Shown piece by piece: positions 9,601 through 11,617 of a stretch of 11,617 nucleotides of DNA. This DNA comes from Candidatus Nomurabacteria bacterium (GTDB lineage Bacteria; Patescibacteriota; Minisyncoccia; Phycocordibacterales; UBA2100). Where the stretch lies: NCBI GenBank assembly GCA_943359705.1, contig CALRIB010000023.1, forward strand, positions 1-11,617, written 5' to 3'. The notes beneath the pieces are model-generated. The model ran no database searches, was not told the DNA's origin, and was given only the letters and a program-made list of their open reading frames with translations. The position numbers and the translations under genes are program-made. Positions within the stretch are counted from its first letter, which is position 1; each line of letters starts with the position of its first letter.

Positions 9601-11616
9601 CTCAAGCGCAATGCGCGCCTGCACGGCGCGAAACACCTTCGTGTCATTTAGTCCTTCTGCTGAGAGGCTGGCGGCCACATCGAGGTATGAGGTTTTTGGG
9701 CTTGCTTTCAGAGCGGTGCGCGCGATGCCGACTGCTTGGTCTTCTTCCGCTGAGACGCCCGGCTTTACGAGCGTCGAAATAACCGCGAGGACAGGATCGG
9801 TCTCTACCGGCGCAGTAGGTTTAGCCCCAGCGAGCTGCCAGCGCGGCTCTGCTCCGGTGTATAGCAATCCGCGCTCTACGTCGCCGCTGAGTACACCCTC
9901 CTGGAACGCGTTCGAGAGACCGATTCCGGTTCCATGATCCATTTTGAGATATTCTTCCAGCGTGGGTAGCCTGCGGTTTTTCTCCAGTCTGCTAAATTCA
10001 CCCGCATCGCCGACAAGAGAGTAGTACATCTCGACTTGGTCACCTTGTCGGAGCAAACCTGTCTGTCTCAAACTTACGCCCGCCAGGAAGTTGGCTCGCC
10101 GTTCTTCCTCCGCGTCGAGACTTATAGTCGCCCCCTTCTCTCGCAGCAACATGTTGCGGATGGGGTCGTAATACGCAGTTCTGATCGATGCAGAAGGGAG
10201 ACCAAGCCGGTCCGCAACCACATGTCCCATTTCGTGCGCGACCGCGAGATATGCTTGCGCCGCTGTGGCGGGCGACCACGTATAAACGCTCCTGCGAAGC
10301 TCGTTGCGGTCGATGTATAGAGTGCCGCTTGGCCCATCATTCCGCATAAAGTAGGCAGACCCAATGTCGGGGTTCTCGACCGCTTCTTGCGGTGTGAGCG
10401 TATCGCGACTGACACCGGTAATCACGATTTGCGGCGGCTTAAAGATTGCGCCGTGCTTTTTGAACTCCTCGCTCCAGAACGTATTGAGTTTATCGACTGC
10501 GTCGTAAATAAGATCCGCAAGCTCCGTATCGCTAAGCAAAGCAATAGAACGACCACGGATATCGTCGCGAGCGGGAAGGTCAGCAGAAAGTAACTGCGGC
10601 GCCCGCGGGAACAGCGATGCAGCAAGTTTGGGATTCACTTTTGCGGCATCCAAGCCATAGAGCCGCATTAATTCTGTGTTCGAGTAACTCGCCGGCAACT
10701 GTGTCGCCGGAGACTCTGCGAGTCCCGCCTCAGTGGCCCTTCGCCACGTATCAGCCCTGCTTACTATTGCTAGAGTCAGATCGCTCTTCTGCTGAGAAGA
10801 GATGTTCACTTCGCTAGTGCCATATTTTGCAGAAGCAAGTGAATCACGGATAGCGTTGTATGTCGGAGTATCTCTGAGATCGTACATATTGAGAATTCCG
10901 GCCCGATCAAGATCCGTCATTCCCTGTTTTGTTCGCGTTTGTTCGACCAGCTGCTGGGCTGTCGCTTCACGCTGCGCAGGAGAAAGTTTCGATAACGCCT
11001 GTTGAGCGGTGCTGAAACTTTCAACAGACAGGTTTACTGTTGGAGAAGGTAACCGCGGCATTGATGCAGGAGCCGGGGCAGCATTGCCGGCGGTGATGAA
11101 TGAGAAGTTATTCAAAAATGGCACGGTGTCTACTACAGGTTGCGCAATCGAGTGCATCCACGGCATTACTGCGGCTAACGCAAATGCTCGTACTAGGTTT
11201 CCGAAGCTGAAGGAAACATTTGAGGCGACGTTCGTGGAAGTTTGCGGTGCGACTTGTGTGGGTGAGGTGGGCGTGACATCGCTACGACGCTCGGGCGTCG
11301 CAGGCACTGCTGGCGTTGTCGGTGCGACTGGAGCCTGTGGCGCAGCTTTGATGAAAAGGAAAACGCGGTTCGTGGAATCGGCGGTGTCTTTATGACCCAA
11401 TACGCGTATGCCGCCGTCCTTATCAGTAAGGGAGGCCATATCGTACATGCCCGTATCCATGTACACGACATCGAGTGCGCCCGCGGCGAGTGCCATGCTG
11501 ACCAGCCTATTAGTCGGCATGTTCTTGATGGAGCTGATGACGCCAAATGATCCGTCTTTCATCGTTACGAATAGACGGCGGGAGTCGTTTCCATCTCCCC
11601 TTCCGATGGGTGTAGC
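1..11616 (-). CDS. Giant multi-domain envelope-hydrolase-like protein, internal fragment open at both ends
   Basis: One minus-strand frame is open over 3,872 codons; no in-frame stop was found in a triplet-by-triplet check, whereas a random frame of this base composition should contain well over one hundred. No start or stop is inside the window, so start choice, ribosome binding site and true length cannot be given. The protein strings together recognisable enzyme-like domains (NAGPA-like, YpfJ-like metallopeptidase, a second HExxH site, PP2C phosphatase, lytic-transglycosylase-like, two SGNH-like, VanY/M15-like, alpha/beta-hydrolase-like) separated by Pro/Thr/Ala linkers and coiled coils. 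Conserved motifs in every part share this single frame, so it is real coding sequence, not a chance opening. The twelve cysteines form six close pairs, which suggests disulfides and export. Inferred role: a surface or secreted protein acting on cell walls, its own or those of a host or prey. The standard code is sufficient, with no in-frame TGA. Confidence 0.95.
700..1422 (-). other. Alpha/beta-hydrolase-like domain
   Basis: Residues 3399-3639. A strand (NYVVLQRGNYG) and a SIVIAPQYPDIVW strand precede VVFVAFSGGGSALRIAL, a nucleophile-elbow-like turn with Ser3520. IICLDCLYSD follows, with Asp3546 as the candidate acid. A late NAPHMTMVG supplies His3614. The strand order and spacing fit an alpha/beta hydrolase; the 'SGG...LD.LY' pairing is seen in some bacterial hydrolases of this fold. 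Two Cys pairs occur, 3499/3503 and 3544/3547, the second bracketing the candidate acid. The substrate cannot be predicted; an ester or amide of the envelope would fit the neighbours. Confidence 0.6.
1460..1880 (-). other. SGNH-hydrolase-like domain 2
   Basis: Residues 3246-3386. Block I appears as F-G-N-S-V-A-L-G (Gly3251, Asn3252, Ser3253), with Asn in place of the usual Asp. A strand, HIIVASCVNSV, with Asn3304, fits the middle block. NDGVHPRSY closes the domain, with Asp3366 and His3369 in the classic block V D-x-x-H spacing. Cys3302 and Cys3309 form a close pair beside the Asn. The likely role is removal of ester-linked groups from glycans. At about 140 residues it is short for the fold. 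It resembles domain 1 in layout, but the identity looks low. Confidence 0.65.
1960..2343 (-). other. VanY-like D-alanyl-D-alanine carboxypeptidase (peptidase M15) domain
   Basis: Residues 3092-3219. The M15 pattern is nearly complete: IEDGYRSAFHQQ; S-P-H-Q-L-G-L-G-V-D, the family's 'SxHxxGxAxD', with His3151 and Asp3158 as zinc ligands; a helix with WKKIDELSAKYGV; and RPDPGHME, with His3207 as the third ligand and Asp3204 at the position of the catalytic acid. Some M15 branches use Asp here rather than Glu. M15 enzymes trim terminal D-Ala residues or cut peptidoglycan cross-links and act outside the membrane. About 45 residues of helical sequence precede the domain. It lies between the two SGNH-like domains, so all three probably act on one wall substrate. 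Confidence 0.85.
2521..3135 (-). other. SGNH-hydrolase-like domain 1
   Basis: Residues 2828-3032. A G-D-S block (Gly2832, Asp2833, Ser2834 in YGDSVAKQL) fits SGNH block I. A strand, KVVGLSGPSNSF, with Asn2889, sits where block III brings the oxyanion Asn. A final CGIHLTPDG, with His3011, resembles block V. SGNH enzymes are esterases or acetylhydrolases, often on carbohydrates or peptidoglycan O-acetyl groups. The block V residue three before His is Cys3008, not the usual Asp; an Asp (3007) is displaced by one. Cys3002 and Cys3008 form a close pair around it. The fold match is fairly good, but catalytic competence is uncertain. Confidence 0.6.
3199..3405 (-). other. Coiled coil 2
   Basis: Residues about 2738-2806. 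Heptad-like spacing in VKKIADTTAKIQSLEADVAK and in AKAALEAAQTQLETLTKQL, separated by a short Ala-Pro turn. The Pro turn makes a helical hairpin likely. It leads directly into the first SGNH-like domain. Confidence 0.7.
3406..3765 (-). other. Helical region between the two coiled coils
   Basis: Residues about 2618-2737. Ala-rich polar helices (LRDAVKAATAIEAPAMRL, LQKLVKEVSDARAVVEDII, RAIARMKAELP) with no Cys and no catalytic motif. It reads as a helical bundle continuing the stalk formed by the flanking coiled coils. Confidence 0.5.
3766..4020 (-). other. Coiled coil 1
   Basis: Residues about 2533-2617. Heptad-like patterns appear in ALRQKIAQVRTTIADLE and in LQADIDTKTAQIKTLNDQL, followed by KLKAGLQSDINSV. 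A Pro-containing break separates two helical pairs. It probably forms an antiparallel hairpin or dimerising stalk between the muramidase-like domain and the SGNH/M15 cluster. Confidence 0.7.
4150..4872 (-). other. Lytic-transglycosylase-like (lysozyme-fold) domain with helical tail
   Basis: Residues 2249-2489. The three landmarks of the SLT/lysozyme fold occur in order. The first is a helix ending in AVARREQG, with Glu2325 the candidate catalytic acid. The second is GVQGPMQFTGG (GPMQF at 2341-2345), the family's 'G.mGpMQf..sT' block. The third is AAQVYNSGD (Tyr2405-Asn2406), matching 'AYNxG'. A Cys pair, Cys2413 and Cys2418, lies just after it in a Gly-rich loop. Such enzymes cleave the MurNAc-GlcNAc bond of peptidoglycan. 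The last ~70 residues (RQAMAADPSQAIAIL onward) are helical and may be a tail or the start of the next spacer. Confidence 0.75.
4873..5160 (-). repeat. Long Pro/Val/Ala/Thr-rich spacer
   Basis: Residues 2153-2248, about 96 residues, dominated by Pro with Ala, Val and Thr and irregular PPVV, TPAP and KPVT patterns. It directly follows the transmembrane candidate and precedes the muramidase-like domain. This is the arrangement of membrane-anchored wall hydrolases, whose extended spacer lets the enzyme reach into the peptidoglycan. Its low complexity also gives a long open frame on the opposite strand. Confidence 0.85.
5173..5226 (-). other. Predicted transmembrane helix in the middle of the protein
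   Basis: Residues about 2131-2148 (AALIAAFPAIAVLMAVVP) are uncharged and hydrophobic. They are preceded by Arg-rich sequence (GPRTRA) and followed by a Ser/Pro-rich extended region. By the positive-inside rule the N-terminal side would face the cytoplasm and the long Pro-rich linker with the wall-acting domains would face out. The hydrophobic core is a little short and contains a Pro, so this is a prediction. Confidence 0.6.
5317..5550 (-). repeat. Hydrophobic ~77-residue module, copy 2
   Basis: Residues 2023-2100. It shares with copy 1 the order GRL, A.G, P-x-N-G, FV, a hydrophobic core (AFPFYAAFGLVGAVV) and a DPGYRAAWKTLITGTP ending. The two copies are clearly homologous in protein but diverged between the landmarks. 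It is followed by an Ala/Pro linker and a stronger transmembrane candidate. Confidence 0.75.
5551..5601 (-). repeat. Short Pro-Ala linker between the two repeated modules
   Basis: Residues 2006-2022, mainly alternating Pro and Ala with a Pro-Thr and ending in TRVAPQ. Its placement matches the Pro-rich tail that follows module copy 2, so the duplicated unit probably comprised module plus linker. Confidence 0.8.
5602..5832 (-). repeat. Hydrophobic ~77-residue module, copy 1
   Basis: Residues 1929-2005. The copy carries GRL near its start, a P-H-N-G motif, FV, a hydrophobic stretch (ASIFLYS, then SAFALWLGF) and the ending DPAYQGAWKTLFTGVP. Copy 2 follows with the same landmarks. The hydrophobic part could be membrane-associated. 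The family is not recognised; each copy ends in a Pro-rich linker. Confidence 0.75.
5839..5986 (-). repeat. Long Pro-Ala/Pro-Thr linker after the phosphatase domain
   Basis: Residues 1877-1926 form nearly strict alternation of Pro with Ala, Thr, Val, Leu or Met, about 49 residues long. It connects the PP2C domain to the first of two related hydrophobic modules. The DNA is strongly G-rich on the plus strand. Confidence 0.9.
6001..6975 (-). other. PP2C-family (PPM) serine/threonine protein phosphatase domain
   Basis: Residues 1548-1872, about 325 against the usual 240-260. The metal-binding motifs appear in order: N-E-D at 1585-1587 after a family-like 'G.....N' lead-in; L-A-D-G-A-G-G with Asp1609; GDSRVYK with Asp1693; a KLTEDNG block in the place of 'LTxDHS'; RNIIRE; SDGVHDAL with Asp1785; and ADDVTVGVI with Asp1864 and Asp1865. 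PP2C enzymes use two metal ions to remove phosphate from Ser or Thr and normally work in the cytoplasm opposite Ser/Thr kinases. Every metal-site Asp is present, so the site looks competent. The extra length falls mainly between GDSR and RNII and between SDG and ADD. It sits between Pro-rich linkers inside an apparently exported protein, and no kinase domain is visible in the window. Confidence 0.9.
7000..7068 (-). repeat. Pro-Ala/Pro-Thr linker before the phosphatase domain
   Basis: Residues 1517-1539 are almost entirely Pro alternating with Thr, Ala and Val, ending in APQP. It is the shorter counterpart of the linker on the other side of the beta-rich segment and isolates the PP2C domain at its N-terminal edge. 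Confidence 0.88.
7069..7344 (-). other. Small beta-rich domain of unknown family
   Basis: Residues about 1425-1516, flanked on both sides by Pro-rich linkers, so very likely an independent fold. The sequence alternates short strands and turns (NGHLLLQTEAVETYLDG, GYPYVIKVSHTGG, GNVRILLDASLFTW) and ends in a Trp-containing turn. It looks like a small beta sandwich or binding module just before the phosphatase. No catalytic residues are obvious and I recognise no family. Confidence 0.45.
7345..7500 (-). repeat. Low-complexity Pro-Thr/Pro-Ala linker encoding repeat
   Basis: Residues 1373-1424. The core, 7387-7476, encodes alternating Pro-Ala and then about ten consecutive Pro-Thr dipeptides, ending in SPS. 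On the plus strand it appears as runs of tgg-agt and ggg-tgt like hexamers. The codons vary, so it is a protein-level repeat, not a perfect DNA tandem. Such linkers are typical rigid, extended spacers in exported multi-domain proteins. Confidence 0.9.
7501..8259 (-). other. Helical and coiled-coil region
   Basis: Residues about 1120-1372. Long polar helices with regular hydrophobic spacing occur near 7870-8000 (LSAEFDAATAADKSQTELG, then YKLQVLENS) and near 7520-7620 (RNQRTELDGLKSVYQDLLK). Charged and Ala-rich residues dominate and Cys is absent. It probably forms a stalk between the HELQH region and the Pro-Thr linker. No enzyme motif was seen. Confidence 0.55.
8260..8669 (-). other. Second zinc-metallopeptidase-like site (HELQH...E)
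   Basis: Residues about 983-1119. A strand, EIIMRADTPSA, leads into a helix with AIIHHELQHAQ: His1038, Glu1039 and His1042 form HExxH. Glu1052, in SNEAWAR, is a candidate third ligand on the next helix. The strand-then-HExxH-then-E...A layout is that of small gluzincin-like metallopeptidases, but I cannot place the family. A close Cys pair (Cys1012 and Cys1016) lies just before the strand and could clamp the edge of the fold. Downstream are aromatic helices (NKFFFGRPLGFARLYG). The active-site motif is clear, but the assignment to a functioning peptidase is inference. Confidence 0.6.
8670..9279 (-). other. Unrecognised mixed alpha/beta region upstream of the second HExxH site
   Basis: Residues about 780-982. 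It starts with beta-like sequence (GVKTYTHTPSGQVFMTAKVG) and includes KRIRPRDILIGGWFAI followed by a VVSDSVYRAV strand. It ends in PSDMRMAKTISLNPND and a helix rich in Ala. It may be the N-terminal lobe of the HELQH metallopeptidase-like domain that follows. I recognise no family. Confidence 0.4.
9280..9840 (-). other. Linker and helical region without a recognised domain
   Basis: Residues about 593-779. Two or three helical stretches (around VLAVISTLVK, DVAASLSAEG and SLGDVVRALDAVQSRL) are followed by a Gly/Ser/Pro-rich part (SSQVPSVPSIPGIDVGG) that reads as a flexible linker. No catalytic motif is visible. It separates the first metallopeptidase from the segment that carries the second HExxH site. 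Confidence 0.5.
9841..10533 (-). other. YpfJ-like neutral zinc metallopeptidase domain (COG2321/PF04228 type)
   Basis: Residues 362-592. The domain opens with a helix (LADLIYDAVDKLNTFWSEEF) and a FKPPQIVIT strand. Next come TLYID and then AYLAVAHEMGH, the family zinc motif HExxH: His461, Glu462 and His465. Glu505 of the EERRANFLAG segment sits where relatives have 'ELQADCFAG' and would be the third zinc-side residue. A late HGTGIGLSNAFQEGVLSGD block (from His561) matches the family's 'HGTSxQR...F..G...GD' ending. The order, spacing and length of about 230 residues all agree with the family. The Asp of the usual QAD is Asn509 here. Relatives are membrane-associated or exported proteins whose substrates are poorly known. 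The zinc site looks intact, so activity is plausible. Confidence 0.88.
10534..11040 (-). other. Unrecognised helical region before the metallopeptidase
   Basis: Residues about 193-361. The sequence is polar and helix-favouring (for example QQALSKLSPAQREATAQQL and SSQQKSDLTLAIVSRAD), with several short helices and no Cys. I recognise no catalytic motif. It probably acts as a scaffold or spacer leading into the YpfJ-like domain. Confidence 0.5.
11101..11223 (-). other. Hydrophobic stretch, weak membrane-segment candidate
   Basis: Residues about 132-172 contain LVRAFALAAVMPWM (141-154) and then VVDTVPFLNNFSF. The core is short for a transmembrane helix and holds an Arg, so it could equally be a buried helix or an amphipathic membrane-contacting segment. 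It follows a Pro-rich linker, as do the clearer membrane-like parts in the middle of the protein. Confidence 0.3.
11224..11346 (-). other. Pro/Thr/Ala-rich interdomain linker
   Basis: Residues 91-131 are dominated by Pro, Ala, Thr and Val, with a short charged break (PERRSD). They join the NAGPA-like domain to a hydrophobic stretch. This is the first of several such spacers in the protein and is less regular than the (PT)n spacers further on. Confidence 0.7.
11347..11616 (-). other. Phosphodiester glycosidase-like (NAGPA/DUF2233) domain, C-terminal half
   Basis: Residues 1-90. The segment opens with an IGRGDGNDSRRLFVTMKDG stretch, resembling the 'R..iG...dG....v' strand of NAGPA-type domains. 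It continues through a helix with LVSMALAAGALD to YMDTGMYD (Asp54-Thr55-Gly56), at the place where family members carry a DGG or DTG motif, and ends on a hydrophobic strand, VFLFIK. Family members remove sugar phosphodiester caps or act on polysaccharide; bacterial ones are often exported. The N-terminal half lies upstream of the window. The match is by pattern only, and another beta-rich fold is possible. Confidence 0.45.
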
Positions 11617-11617
11617 A

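Noticed and set aside
9243..10415. Short minus-strand frames with internal starts inside the metallopeptidase region
   Set aside because: They are out of phase with the giant frame, whose HEMGH, EERRANFLAG and HGTG...SGD motifs follow family order; the short frames have none.
1..11616. Alternative genetic code (TGA read as Gly or Trp), as in Absconditabacteria and Gracilibacteria
   Set aside because: No in-frame TGA occurs in 3,872 codons and the frame is open under the standard bacterial code, so nothing calls for recoding.
1..11616. CRISPR arrays, tRNA or rRNA genes, insertion sequences, intergenic promoters and terminators
   Set aside because: No direct-repeat/spacer pattern, RNA-like conserved block or terminal inverted repeats were noticed, and there is no non-coding gap in which such elements would normally lie.
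4150..11616. A nonribosomal peptide or polyketide synthase as the reason for the gene's size
   Set aside because: No adenylation, condensation, ketosynthase, acyltransferase or carrier-protein motifs (for example the phosphopantetheine-site GxDS with its context) were found; the GDS occurrences fit PP2C and SGNH blocks.

Overview
The whole window is the inside of one giant protein-coding gene on the minus strand. Read from position 11616 down to 1, one frame stays open for 3,872 codons with no TAA, TAG or TGA. I checked this line by line as in-phase plus-strand triplets tta, cta and tca. Both ends of the gene lie outside the window, so the protein is longer than about 400 kDa. No intergenic DNA, RNA gene, promoter, terminator, insertion sequence or CRISPR array is present. 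Residue numbers below count from the first complete codon in the window (residue 1 = 11614-11616), not from the true start.

Domains, from the amino-terminal (high-coordinate) side: C-terminal half of a phosphodiester-glycosidase-like (NAGPA/DUF2233) domain; Pro/Thr linker and hydrophobic stretch; helical region; a YpfJ-like neutral zinc metallopeptidase with HEMGH; an unrecognised stretch; a second HExxH site (HELQH); helical and coiled-coil sequence; a Pro-Thr linker; a small beta-rich segment; a PP2C-type protein phosphatase; a Pro-rich linker; two diverged copies of a ~77-residue hydrophobic module; a predicted transmembrane helix; a ~96-residue Pro-rich linker; a lytic-transglycosylase-like domain; two coiled coils; an SGNH-hydrolase-like domain; a VanY/M15 D,D-carboxypeptidase-like domain; a second SGNH-like domain; an alpha/beta-hydrolase-like domain; and an unrecognised end that runs out of the window.

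The likely theme is the cell envelope. The muramidase-like and M15 domains would act on peptidoglycan, the NAGPA- and SGNH-like domains on glycans or their esters, and the peptidases on protein. The Pro-rich spacers, membrane-like segments and the 12 cysteines arranged as six close pairs all fit a very large surface or secreted protein. The embedded PP2C phosphatase does not fit this simply, and is the main puzzle.

The organism cannot be fixed from one gene. GC content is moderate (mid-50s percent by eye), the standard bacterial code suffices, and the domain style is bacterial. Giant multi-domain genes are known from uncultivated lineages such as Omnitrophota and some Patescibacteria (CPR). 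I lean weakly to that kind of genome, as inference only.
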